DNA of 44,969 nt, taken from the NCBI GenBank assembly GCA_035625025.1, contig DASPQJ010000057.1, forward strand, positions 1 to 44,969, given 5' to 3'. Numbering within the stretch: position 1 is the stretch's first letter; each line of letters starts with the position of its first letter. The notes beneath the pieces were generated by a model. That model was not told where the DNA came from. It saw nothing but the letters and a program-made list of their open reading frames with translations, and did no database searches. Below, in pieces: positions 1 through 8,242 of the stretch. Source of the stretch: Bog-793 sp035625025 (GTDB lineage Bacteria; Actinomycetota; Acidimicrobiia; Acidimicrobiales; Bog-793). The position numbers were made by a program, and so were the translations under genes.

Positions 1-1
1 T

Positions 2-430
2 GATGATCGCGGCCGAGTTCGCCAGGAGGAGCGCCCCCCCGATGGCCTGGAACATCCGCAGGATGATGAGCTCGAGCGCGCCGGTCGGCCCGTGGCTCCA
101 CACGACCGAGAGCAGGATGGCACCGAGAGTGAACCAGGCGAAGCCGAGGTTGTACATCTTCACCCGGCCGAAGATGTCACCGATCCGGCCGACGGTCACA
201 ACGACGGCAGCGAGCACGAGCATGTAGCCCATCAGGATCCAGAGCAGATATGGGAAGTTCGACGGCACAAGCGGGTCGAGCCTGATGCCCCGGAAGATGA
301 CCGGGAGGGCGATCATGAGACTCGTGCCGTTGACCGTCGCCAGCAGCACCCCGATCGTCGTATTGGAAAGGACGACCCACTTGTAACGCGGTCCGACCCT
401 CGCGGGACCAGCTGGTGCGAGCACCGTCAC
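2..430 (-). CDS. MFS drug-efflux-type transporter, N-terminal part (runs off window)
   Basis: Reading the minus strand from GTG at 430 gives about 143 residues that leave the window at base 2. The translation shows a first membrane helix (KWVVLSNTTIGVLLATVNG), a second (LLWILMGYMLVLAAVVVTVG), the MFS loop RIGDIFGRVKMYN, and two further helices. This is the pattern of DHA2/EmrB-QacA 14-helix proton-driven exporters of the inner membrane. The start is supported by GAAAGGAG about 7 bases upstream. GTG overlaps the MarR stop as GTGA, so the two genes are translationally coupled and the transporter is probably repressed by that MarR protein. The substrate cannot be told from this fragment. Confidence 0.85.
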   Translation of the reverse strand, partial: MTVLAPAGPARVGPRYKWVVLSNTTIGVLLATVNGTSLMIALPVIFRGIRLDPLVPSNFPYLLWILMGYMLVLAAVVVTVGRIGDIFGRVKMYNLGFAWFTLGAILLSVVWSHGPTGALELIILRMFQAIGGALLLANSAAII

Positions 431-966
431 CGGTTCACTCCTTTCAGCGCGCGGCGTCGGCCGCTCGTTTCGTCTGTCCCCCCGGGCTTTCCGTTCGCCG
501 CCTCGCAGGGGCGCTCGGCGGCCAGGACCTCTAGGACCGAGACGGCCCGCTCGAGCGCCCGGCGGTCGGATTCCTCCAGCGCGGCAAGCCGCTCGGCGAG
601 CCAGGTCGTGCCCGCCTGGGCGCGCCGGGCGATGAGCTCGTTCCCGCGTGCCGTCGCGACGAGGTGCACTCCCCGGCGGTCCCCGGGGTTCGCCTGCCGC
701 ACGATGAGACCCGCCTGTTCCAGCTTGTCGGCAAGACGCGTCGCGGCAGGCGAGGGCAGGCCCTCGAGCCCGGCGAGCCGGCCCACGCTGAGTGGCCCGG
801 CCTCGACGACACTTGAGAGCGCGGACAATTGGGCGATCGTGTGCTCGGACGGTTCGCGGTGGCGGAGTTGGCGGCTGAGGTGGATCATCGAAACCCGGAG
901 CCGTCTCGCCAACCCATACGGCGTCGTCGCCTGGCTGCGCCGCGCGCTCGACGTCAGTCGTCCCAC
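427..966 (-). CDS. MarR-family transcriptional regulator
   Basis: A protein of 179 residues with a MarR winged helix-turn-helix: LSVGRLAGLEGLPSPAATRL is the recognition region and NPGDRRGVHLVATARG is the wing with the usual DRR. MarR dimers repress neighbouring efflux genes and release DNA on ligand binding. It begins at GTG 966, preceded by GGGAGGG at 8-base spacing, and overlaps the MFS exporter start by GTGA. It is divergent from the secreted PLD gene across about 170 bases, so both may share a control region. The C-terminal tail (about 30 residues) is low-complexity and basic. The ligand is unknown. Confidence 0.9.
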   Translation of the reverse strand: MGRLTSSARRSQATTPYGLARRLRVSMIHLSRQLRHREPSEHTIAQLSALSSVVEAGPLSVGRLAGLEGLPSPAATRLADKLEQAGLIVRQANPGDRRGVHLVATARGNELIARRAQAGTTWLAERLAALEESDRRALERAVSVLEVLAAERPCEAANGKPGGTDETSGRRRALKGVNR

Positions 967-1138
967 AGATTGCCCTCCCGCGACCTTGGATCGGTCGTCA
1001 CGTCCAGTGCCGGCGCGCCAACCCCGGCCTCGGATCGATGGTTGTCATTGATACTAGATGCCATAGGCACCGTTATCCACCATCTCGTCGGACCGGCGGC
1101 TCGGCCATAGTGGAGACGGCCGAGCCGAAAGGAGAACG

Positions 1139-2137
1139 GTGCACACCCTGCTGCGTTGGGTCTCGGCGGCGATTGCGCTCTCCCTCGGCGCCGCCGTCGC
1201 CCCGTCCGGAGTGCGGGCGCAACCGGCGGGCCCTGGGGCGCTCCGCCTGATCGTCGAGCCCCAGGCCGGCATGGCCCCGATCGACCAACTCCTCGGTTCG
1301 GCTCATCGCAGCGTGGATCTCGAGATCTACGAGCTCGCGGACCCGGTCGTCGAGTCCATCCTCGCGGCCGACGCCGCCCGCGGCGTCCGTGTCCGGGTGA
1401 TCCTCAACCGGGTCGACACCGAAGCTGAGAACGCGGCGGCCTTCGCCTACCTCGGCGCACGCCACGTCGCCGTGCGCTGGGCGCCGCTGCGCTTCGACCT
1501 CGACCACGAAAAGGCCGCCGTGATCGACGACGCGACGGCGCTCGTGATGACGATGAACCTCACGACCCGCTACTACCCGACGACCCGCGACGTCGTCGTC
1601 GTCGACACCCAGCCCGCCGACGCCGCGGCGATCGAGGCGACCTTCGACGGCGACTGGGGAGCCGGCGGCGCGTCACCGGCGCCGGCGGGCGAGGACCTGC
1701 TGTGGAGCCCGGGGTCCGAGCAGGCCATCGTCGAGCTCATCGACTCGGCCCGGCGCGCGATCGACGTCGAGAACGAGGAGATGGGCGACGCCTCCGTCAC
1801 CGAGGCCCTTGGTCGCGCGGCCCGACGAGGCGTGCGGGTGGTCGTCGTCATGACGGAGGACCGCGCGTGGCACCAGGAGCTCGCCGGCTTGGCCGCAGCC
1901 GGGGTCGAGGTCCGGACCTACCCCGACAGCCCGGCGGCGCTCTACATCCACGCCAAGGTCATCGCCGTCGACCCGGGGCAGACCGACAGGCGAGCCTTCG
2001 TCGGCTCGGAGAACTTCTCCGTCGCGTCGCTCGTGTACAACCGCGAGCTTGGGATCGTCACGACCCGACCGGCGATCGTTGACGCGCTCGCCCGGATGGT
2101 CCTCTCGGACGCCGCCGGCGGGGAGGTGTGGCGCTAG
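1139..2137 (+). CDS. Secreted phospholipase-D-fold protein (two HKD motifs)
   Basis: A protein of 332 residues. The start is GTG 1139 behind AAAGGAG. An N-terminal signal peptide (about residues 1-27, hydrophobic stretch AAIALSLGAAVAPSGVRA) predicts export. Two HxKxxxxD motifs are intact: H123-K125-D130 and H271-K273-D278, each followed by the Asn/Ser typical of the family (MTMNLT and GSENFS). This is the PLDc_2 type that includes phospholipase D, cardiolipin-synthase-like enzymes and Nuc-type nucleases; the two HKD halves form one active site through a phospho-histidine intermediate. The substrate (lipid or nucleic acid) cannot be decided. No operon partner is visible; the next gene starts 215 bases on. 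Confidence 0.85.
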   Translation: MHTLLRWVSAAIALSLGAAVAPSGVRAQPAGPGALRLIVEPQAGMAPIDQLLGSAHRSVDLEIYELADPVVESILAADAARGVRVRVILNRVDTEAENAAAFAYLGARHVAVRWAPLRFDLDHEKAAVIDDATALVMTMNLTTRYYPTTRDVVVVDTQPADAAAIEATFDGDWGAGGASPAPAGEDLLWSPGSEQAIVELIDSARRAIDVENEEMGDASVTEALGRAARRGVRVVVVMTEDRAWHQELAGLAAAGVEVRTYPDSPAALYIHAKVIAVDPGQTDRRAFVGSENFSVASLVYNRELGIVTTRPAIVDALARMVLSDAAGGEVWR

Positions 2138-2352
2138 CTCCGGCGACGGACCGTGATCCCGCGCCCCGGCGGGCGACGGTCCCGGCAGTGGCCCGGGAAC
2201 GGGCGATGCGACGCGGCTAGGGTGGCAGCGGCTGAGGAGTGAAGGGTCGTCGGGAGGCGGTTCTGCCCCCTCTCTCCCCAGAGGGCATGCCATCTTTCGA
2301 TGGTCGCGACGAGCAGTGAGAACGCGCCCGCGGGACGCGGCCGTGAGGTCCG

Positions 2353-3279
2353 ATGAAGCCTGTCGAGGAACAACAAGGCATCTTGCCAGAACAAGCCTTG
2401 GGCCTCGAGGACTACGAAGCGATGTACCAATTCAGCATGGATGCCGTCATGCTGACGGTGCCCGATGGTCGCATCCTTGCGGCAAACCCCGCCGCCTGCG
2501 AGATGCTGCTCCTCAGCGAGGACGAGCTCATCCGGCGCGGCCGCCAAGGAGTCGCCGATCCCTCTGACCAGCGGTGGGCGGCGAGCATCGCCGAACGGCA
2601 GCGCCTCGGTCAGGTTCGATCCGAGCTCTCTTTCCGGCGCGGTGACGGAACGACCTTGACCGCCGAGGTTGCCTCGAACGTGTTCATCAACGCCGACGGC
2701 GAGCAGCGCAGCTGCGTCGTGTTTCGCGACATCACGGAGCGGATCCAACAGGTCGAGCAGCAGGCCCGGCTCGTCGAAGAGTTCCGCGGACTTTCGCTCC
2801 TCGACGAATTGACCGGGGTCCGCAACCGCCGGGGCCTGAAGAGTGGCGCCGAGGCACTTCTCGCCATCGCCGATCGCCAGCACGCGAGCGTCCAGGCGTT
2901 GTTCATCGACGTCGACAACCTGAAAGAGCTCAACGACCGCCACGGCCACCGAACCGGGGACGACGCCCTCATCGCGGTGGCCCGGGCGTTGCAACGCTGC
3001 GTGCGCGCCGCGGATCTCGTGGCCCGGGTCGGGGGCGACGAGTTCATCGTCCTGATGCTCGACGCCGACGCTTCCTTCGGCGAGATCGTGAGCCGGCGGA
3101 TCGTCGCCGAGCTCGAGCGTTCCTCCGTCCCGGGCACCGAACCCGTGTCCGTCAGCATCGGGAGAGCCACTCGAGAGCCGGGAACACAGCGTCCAGTGCA
3201 GGACCTCATGGCCGAGGCCGACAAGTTGATGTACGCGAGCCGGGCCGAACGGCACCGGCGCGAGGCCGAGCACCGCTAG
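2353..3279 (+). CDS. PAS-GGDEF diguanylate cyclase
   Basis: A protein of 308 residues with no membrane segment. A PAS sensor covers about residues 20-130 (it ends in VVFRDITERIQQVEQQ, the usual PAS-to-linker helix), and a GGDEF domain about 145-305. The catalytic GGDEF is intact at 227-231. An RxxD inhibitory site (RAAD, 218-221) lies five residues upstream, so product inhibition by cyclic di-GMP is expected. It makes c-di-GMP from two GTP in response to whatever the PAS domain senses. No EAL/HD-GYP domain is fused and no partner is adjacent. ATG 2353 follows GTGAGG. A strong hairpin lies right after the stop codon. Confidence 0.9.
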   Translation: MKPVEEQQGILPEQALGLEDYEAMYQFSMDAVMLTVPDGRILAANPAACEMLLLSEDELIRRGRQGVADPSDQRWAASIAERQRLGQVRSELSFRRGDGTTLTAEVASNVFINADGEQRSCVVFRDITERIQQVEQQARLVEEFRGLSLLDELTGVRNRRGLKSGAEALLAIADRQHASVQALFIDVDNLKELNDRHGHRTGDDALIAVARALQRCVRAADLVARVGGDEFIVLMLDADASFGEIVSRRIVAELERSSVPGTEPVSVSIGRATREPGTQRPVQDLMAEADKLMYASRAERHRREAEHR

Positions 3280-3280
3280 T

Positions 3281-3311
3281 TGCGGCGTGACGGCATCACC
3301 GTCACGCCGCA
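3281..3311. terminator. Perfect 13-bp hairpin after the GGDEF gene
   Basis: TGCGGCGTGACGG (3281-3293), loop CATCA, then CCGTCACGCCGCA (3299-3311) form a perfect 13-bp stem one base after the GGDEF stop codon. There is no U-tract, which is common for intrinsic terminators in high-GC actinobacteria. The two flanking genes converge here, so it could serve both strands. Confidence 0.7.
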
Positions 3312-3401
3312 GACCCGGATCGTCGCCCGCTCGACCCGACCGAAGTCCGCTCGGCTCGGATGATCCCTCCTCGAAGCGGGAAACAACCGAGAAGCACAAC
3401 C

Positions 3402-4562
3402 TCAGGTCGACCAGGCTCGACCGTTCCAGGACTCGATGAGCGCCCGGTAGGAACGGGCGCCACTCGTGCTGGGCGCGAATTCACCGACCGCCTGGCACAG
3501 CCGCGCCGAGACACAGGACACCCCGTAGAGATAGGCGACGGGCGGGCTCGGGTTCGGCTCGACGGACCAGGCGTGCCCGTTCCAGTGCTGGATCAGAGCC
3601 CGAAAGGAACCCGAGGTGTCCGGGTACTCACCGACGGCCTGACAGAAGCTCGCGGAGAGACAGGACACCGCGAAAAGAAGCGCAACCGGCGGTGTCGGGT
3701 CTGGCACGACCGACCAGGTGGTGCCGTTGTAGGACTCGACCAGTGTCCCCGGGGGGGTGCTGCTGCCACTGCCGGTGCCGGTGCTGTAGTTACCGACCGC
3801 GAGGCACGACCGGGCCGACGGACAAGACACTCCCGCAAGGCCGCCCCACCTCCCAGGGGTCGGGCTCGGAACGGTTGACCAGCGCGTGCCGTTCCACGAC
3901 GCGACGAGCGTCCTGCCGCCGTCGTTGCCCACAGCCACGCACGACCCCGGGGAGGAACAGGAAACGCCGTTCAGGTTGCCCCGCCCCGACGGGGTCTGGG
4001 TTGCCACGGCCGTCCAGGTCGAGCCGTTCCAGGACTCCATCAGACTGCCGGTGCCGGCCCCGCCGACGGCAGCGCACAATCGCGCCGAGACGCAAGAAAC
4101 GCCGGAAAGGCTGACGGCTCCGGCCCGGAGGCCCGGGCTCGCCCCGATCGACCAGCTGCTGCCGTTCCAGATCTCAACGAGAGCCCGGGAGACACCGGCG
4201 CGGTCCTTATAGGAACCGACCGCCAGGCACCATCGCGTCGAGACACAGGCCACCCCGCCGAGGCTGCTCGTCGCCCCGCGGTCCGGGCTGGGCGAGACGG
4301 TCCATCCGGAGCCGTTCCAGGACTCGATCAGCGTGTCGAGGCCGGAGTAGCCGACGGCCACGCACCAGCGCGCCGAGGCGCAGGACACCGCGACGAGCGT
4401 GGCCTCACCACTCGGACCGGCATCGGACTCGGTTGGGAGACCGGCCGCACCCGACGCAGACGGGGCGAGGAACCACCCGAGGCCGATGACGAGAGCACCA
4501 AGGACACCCACCCCGGCCAGGCGCCGGCGCCGCTTGGGCATTCGCATGTCCAGAGCACGCAT
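3402..4562 (-). CDS. Secreted protein of seven tandem Cys-containing repeats (propeller-like)
   Basis: Start ATG 4562 (387 residues) is chosen because AAGGGGG lies just upstream; a longer frame to 4637 lacks this. The N-terminus is a basic stretch plus one hydrophobic helix (LAGVGVLGALVIGLGWFLA), so it is exported or membrane anchored. The rest is seven repeats of about 45-55 residues on the pattern GVSCxSxxxCxAVG, variable loop, LxESWNGxxWS. Each unit has two closely spaced cysteines that probably form a disulfide. Repeat number and length fit a seven-bladed beta-propeller; this is inference. Such repeat proteins are frequent in actinobacterial genomes and their function is unknown. No neighbour suggests a role. 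Confidence 0.8.
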   Translation of the reverse strand: MRALDMRMPKRRRRLAGVGVLGALVIGLGWFLAPSASGAAGLPTESDAGPSGEATLVAVSCASARWCVAVGYSGLDTLIESWNGSGWTVSPSPDRGATSSLGGVACVSTRWCLAVGSYKDRAGVSRALVEIWNGSSWSIGASPGLRAGAVSLSGVSCVSARLCAAVGGAGTGSLMESWNGSTWTAVATQTPSGRGNLNGVSCSSPGSCVAVGNDGGRTLVASWNGTRWSTVPSPTPGRWGGLAGVSCPSARSCLAVGNYSTGTGSGSSTPPGTLVESYNGTTWSVVPDPTPPVALLFAVSCLSASFCQAVGEYPDTSGSFRALIQHWNGHAWSVEPNPSPPVAYLYGVSCVSARLCQAVGEFAPSTSGARSYRALIESWNGRAWST

Positions 4563-4893
4563 CGCGCCCCCTTTGCGGATTGGCGCATCGGTCGGACCAC
4601 CGGCGTCACCTGGCGGGACCGTCGGAGCTCGCCGCACCCCGACTCGGACAAACTGGCCGAGCTGATTTTACTCCCGCGCCCTTGCCGCGAGATGCTCGGA
4701 GCCGGCGGTCGCCGACACGATCGGGCCCGCACGACGGGGTGCCAACAGCCGAGACGTGACCGGTGACCGCGGCGCTCCACGGGTCGCGCCACGCGAAGCG
4801 ATCTGTCGCACCAATCCGGCCGAGCCCGGCACGCCCGGCTGGCTCGCCAGGTGGTCTGCCCTCGGGAACCGACGAGAAGGCCGCACAACTCCG

Positions 4894-5709
4894 ATGACGC
4901 ATTTGACCTGGGATCCGGAAGACTACGAGAGGCACTCCGCGCAGCAACAAACGTGGGCACGAGATCTGCTCGCGAAGCTCGAGCTTCTCGGCAACGAGGA
5001 TGTCCTCGACGTCGGCTGCGGCGACGGCAAGGTCACCGCTGAGATCGCGGCGCGGGTCCCGGACGGCCGCGTGGTTGGCGTCGACCTTTCCCCCGCCATG
5101 GTCGAGCGCGCCAACGCCCTCCATGCCTGTCGCCACCCGAATCTGCGCTTCGAGGTCGGTGACGCCTCTTCGCTCCGATTCGATCGAGAGTTCTCCGTTG
5201 TCTTCTCCAATGCCGCCCTGCACTGGATCCGGAATCATCGGCCGGTCTTGTCCGGCATATCTCGAAGCCTTCGCCGCGACGGCCGGGTCCTCCTCCAGAT
5301 GGGTGGCCGGGGCAACGCCGCGGAGGTGGTCAGCGTGATCGACGAGGTGATCACGCAGCCCGAGTGGTCGGGGTACTTCGTTGACTTCGGCCTTCCCTAC
5401 GGCTTTCACAGCCCCGCGGAGTACGAAGTCTGGTTGAGAGAGGCCTCACTGAAGCCGATTCGCGTCGAACTCTTGCCCAAGGACATGTTGCACGAGGGGC
5501 GCGAGGGCCTGGCCGGTTGGCTGCGCACGACTTGGCTGCCCTACCTGCAGCGCGTTCCAGAAGACCGGCGGCACGAACTCCTGGAAGCGATTCTCGACTC
5601 CTATCTCGCCAGGCATCCCGTGGACGAAGCGGGCAATTCCCACGTGCGAATGGTGCGACTCGAAGTGGAAGCAAGAAAGATGAACGAATCAGGTCTGCCA
5701 GAACGATGA
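4894..5709 (+). CDS. SAM-dependent methyltransferase (trans-aconitate methyltransferase-like)
   Basis: A 271-residue class I methyltransferase from ATG 4894; the frame extends to 4756 but the extra part does not look like the family. Motif I is VLDVGCGDGKVT (37-48), followed by VVGVDLSPAMVERA and the FSNAALHWI motif that marks the Tam/UbiE-like group. The C-terminal half carries the long helical insertion seen in trans-aconitate 2-methyltransferases (WLRTTWLPYL). It transfers a methyl group from S-adenosylmethionine to a small acid or similar substrate, not determined here. The Shine-Dalgarno is weak (GAAGG about 13 bases upstream). It is divergent from the repeat protein across about 330 bases and is monocistronic. 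Confidence 0.8.
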   Translation: MTHLTWDPEDYERHSAQQQTWARDLLAKLELLGNEDVLDVGCGDGKVTAEIAARVPDGRVVGVDLSPAMVERANALHACRHPNLRFEVGDASSLRFDREFSVVFSNAALHWIRNHRPVLSGISRSLRRDGRVLLQMGGRGNAAEVVSVIDEVITQPEWSGYFVDFGLPYGFHSPAEYEVWLREASLKPIRVELLPKDMLHEGREGLAGWLRTTWLPYLQRVPEDRRHELLEAILDSYLARHPVDEAGNSHVRMVRLEVEARKMNESGLPER

Positions 5710-5889
5710 GGCGGATCGCAGACGTCCTGTGATCGGGATTGTGTGAGATCGTCGCTCCCACTCGAAGCCGTCGGTCGAGCGAGACCCTCGCAGGGCTGTG
5801 GTCCCCACGGCGCCGCGACCAATCGGGGCTCGCCGCGACTGTAGGGCTCGTCACATGAAGTTTTAAGGGAGTTCACAGGAGCCGATGCA

Positions 5890-6582
5890 ATGCTCTCCGG
5901 AGAAGGTGCACAGGAAGGCCCATCCGACATGAACGAGCACGAGCAACCCTCCCCCGAACCGACGGCGCCGCCTGCCCAATTCGGAGCGGACGCCGGCTAC
6001 GGGCCGGGGCAGGCCGCAACCGCTCCCGGTTCCCCGATAGCGCCGGACCAGTGGGCGACGACCCCGACGCCTCCCCGCCCATCACGTGCCGATCGATCCC
6101 GGCGCCTCCTCGCCAGCCGGGCGACCGCTTGGGGGGTGGCTGGCGCGTTGGCGTGCACCGTCGTCGGGCTTTCCGTCGCGCTGGCCACGTCCTCCTCGAC
6201 GACCACGACACGATTCCCGGCGGGGATCACGACGCCGTCCCCCTTCGGCGTCGTCCCGCCGGGTCAATTCCGGATCGGTCGCGGTTCTTTCGGTGGCGGA
6301 TTCGGCTTCGCCACGGGCGGGACGGGGGGCACCGTCGACAAGGTCTCCGCCTCGAAATTCACGATGACGACGGGCACAGGTCAGAAGCTGACGGTGGACG
6401 AGCAGTCCTCCACCACCTACCGCGAGGGAGCGAGCGCGGCGTCCGCGAGCGCCGTCACAGTCGGCGCCCGCGTCCTCGTGCGCGGATCGACGAGCGGGTC
6501 GACGATCAAGGCGACAGAGGTCTTCGTCCTCCCGGCGAGCGGTGATTTCTTCGCCTCCCTGGGGGCCGCGTCGACCTCGTGA
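5890..6582 (+). CDS. Membrane-anchored exported protein, DUF5666-like C-terminus
   Basis: A protein of 230 residues from ATG 5890, preceded by AGGAG at 8-base spacing (an in-frame ATG at 5929 is possible). Order: a Pro/Ala-rich cytoplasmic tail (1-70), one transmembrane helix (about 78-100, WGVAGALACTVVGLSVALA), a Ser/Thr and Gly-rich linker, and a small beta domain (about 145-220) with GTVDKVSASKFTMTTGTGQK and VTVGARVLVRG. That domain resembles the OB-like DUF5666 repeats found in extracytoplasmic proteins. Function unknown. A 6-bp-stem hairpin (6591-6606) after the stop may terminate it. Confidence 0.65.
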   Translation: MLSGEGAQEGPSDMNEHEQPSPEPTAPPAQFGADAGYGPGQAATAPGSPIAPDQWATTPTPPRPSRADRSRRLLASRATAWGVAGALACTVVGLSVALATSSSTTTTRFPAGITTPSPFGVVPPGQFRIGRGSFGGGFGFATGGTGGTVDKVSASKFTMTTGTGQKLTVDEQSSTTYREGASAASASAVTVGARVLVRGSTSGSTIKATEVFVLPASGDFFASLGAASTS

Positions 6583-6590
6583 CCCGCCGT

Positions 6591-6606
6591 CGCCCGCCGC
6601 CGGGCG
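6591..6606. terminator. Short GC hairpin after the DUF5666-like gene
   Basis: CGCCCG, loop CCGC, CGGGCG, beginning 8 bases after the stop at 6582. It is short and has no U-tract, so it is only a candidate terminator. Confidence 0.3.
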
Positions 6607-6789
6607 CCCCAGGCTCGCGTCCCAGCGCGCCGGGAGCGCGACAGGGCGTGGCCCGGGGAACAGTCCTCCAGTGGCAACCGGAACTTGGGAGGCTGGACGC
6701 ACTACGTGGCGCCGCGAGGCCGCGCTTCCGACGACCGCACGAACCGCGCGGCGCTCGCGAGATCGCCGGATCGTCGCCGCGGGCTGCCT

Positions 6790-7191
6790 TCAGCCGGGGA
6801 GAAAACTGAACCGCACTCTGCGCCGGGGATTATCGCGATTCGTGTCGACTAGGACGAGACGTTGCCAGGTTCCAAGCAGAGGTCGCCCGTCTCTTACCGG
6901 GATCGTCAGCGAGGGACTGACGAGACACGGCAGGATGTGATCGCGACCGTGTCCCACCGACCCGTGGCGGTGCTGGTAGGGCCCCGAGGTCGGCAGGACC
7001 TCATCGATCAGGCGCGCGAGATCGGATTCGCTGCCCGAGCCCGTCTCCATCAGCGCGAGGCCTGCCGTGGCGTGCGGCGCGAAGACGCTCACCAGGCCGT
7101 CGCCGTGTCCGCGGCAGAACTGCTCGAGCTCGTCCGTCAGTTCGGTCACGAGATGCGAGCCGCTCACGACTGCGATCTCGACGCTTTCCAT
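6790..7191 (-). CDS. YjbQ/UPF0047 family protein
   Basis: A 133-residue protein from ATG 7191, chosen because AAGAAGGA lies 7 bases upstream (the open frame extends to 7263). Family signatures are in order: FAPHATAGLALMETGSGSE (38-56) with the conserved His and Glu, SDLARLIDEVLP, the HRHGSVGHGRDH segment and the closing block PLLGTWQRLVLVDTN. YjbQ proteins form trimers; members show weak thiamine-phosphate-synthase activity in genetic assays, but the true reaction is unsettled. It stands alone, convergent with the DUF5666-like gene. Confidence 0.9.
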   Translation of the reverse strand: MESVEIAVVSGSHLVTELTDELEQFCRGHGDGLVSVFAPHATAGLALMETGSGSESDLARLIDEVLPTSGPYQHRHGSVGHGRDHILPCLVSPSLTIPVRDGRPLLGTWQRLVLVDTNRDNPRRRVRFSFLPG

Positions 7192-7432
7192 CCGACCATC
7201 CTTCTTTCCGCCGCGGCCGAGCCCTTCGTCACCAAGCCCCATGGGGAGCTCGCGTCGTAGCAACTCGGCCCCGTCGGGCGGGACTCGTCCTCGTCTCCCG
7301 GCCTTCGATCCTCCTTCTCGCGTTCTTCGCCCAATTCCCTTCCCACGCCAAAGCGGGCCGATTTGTGCCGCGCCTTGAGACCGATTCGATTTCCGAAACG
7401 AATCGTCTTTGACCGTCCTCTCGCGAAGGCCT

Positions 7433-8065
7433 CTAGCGCGGTACGAGCGGCATCGTCGGGACGACCGATCTCTTGAAGGTCTCGTTCACGACTCCGGCAA
7501 ACGAGGCGTACCACGCCGCCGCGGCGGTGGCGATTCCGACCCATCCGCCCGCCTTGTTGAGGTCCTCGTTCATTTGGAACGCGCCAATCGTGAGGAGCAC
7601 GAACGTGATCGTGAGAAGGACGAAGACGGCAACGACGGCTCCGCTCACCCGAAATGACGCCACCGTCATATAGGCCGTAAAGATGGTCCAGCCGAGAAGG
7701 AACACGCCCACGGCCACGGGCAGGTCGACGGCCGTGACCCCCGGCGCGACGAACTTGACGAAGACGTAGTAGGCAATCCAGAACGCGCCAAACGAGGAGA
7801 AGGCGACCGCGCCGAAGGTGTTCTTCCGGACGAACTCCCACATTCCGGCGAGGAGCTGGGCCGCACCCCCATACACGAGAGCCAGCGCGAGAGCGGCCTT
7901 GGCTCCGGGTCCCCAGACGTTGGTGTTCCCGATGCTCAGCGCGAACGTCGTCATGGCAAAAGCGGCCAGCCCGAGCGGCGCCGGGTCCGCCACACGCTGG
8001 ACGATAGCGGCGGTCCCCCCACCGCCGGAGGGGGCTCCGAGCGTCTCCCCGGAAGGCATCGACAT
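7433..8065 (-). CDS. satP: GPR1/FUN34/YaaH family acetate permease
   Basis: A 210-residue integral membrane protein with six hydrophobic segments. The family signature NPAPLGL appears as DPAPLGL at residues 27-33, followed by the first helix; GNTNVWGPG and YGGAAQLLAGMWEFVRKNTFGA are also characteristic. Members take up acetate (and succinate) with protons or by anion channel action. ATG 8065 is preceded by AAAGGAGAAGCG. It is divergent from acetyl-CoA synthetase across 177 bases, so the pair forms an acetate uptake and activation module, probably with shared control. Confidence 0.9.
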   Translation of the reverse strand: MSMPSGETLGAPSGGGGTAAIVQRVADPAPLGLAAFAMTTFALSIGNTNVWGPGAKAALALALVYGGAAQLLAGMWEFVRKNTFGAVAFSSFGAFWIAYYVFVKFVAPGVTAVDLPVAVGVFLLGWTIFTAYMTVASFRVSGAVVAVFVLLTITFVLLTIGAFQMNEDLNKAGGWVGIATAAAAWYASFAGVVNETFKRSVVPTMPLVPR

Positions 8066-8242
8066 CGCTTCTCCTTTCTTTCGTCATCCGTAATTGAGTT
8101 TCGCGGCGCGGCGGTTGCGAACCTAGTCTGAACGACTGGCCCCGGCACAGGTTCGGCCGATCCGGGCTGGCACTGGGGCGGCGCCGGGTGGCGCTCGCGA
8201 TAATGGATTGACACCGAATACGGCTGAGATTGGAGAGGAACG

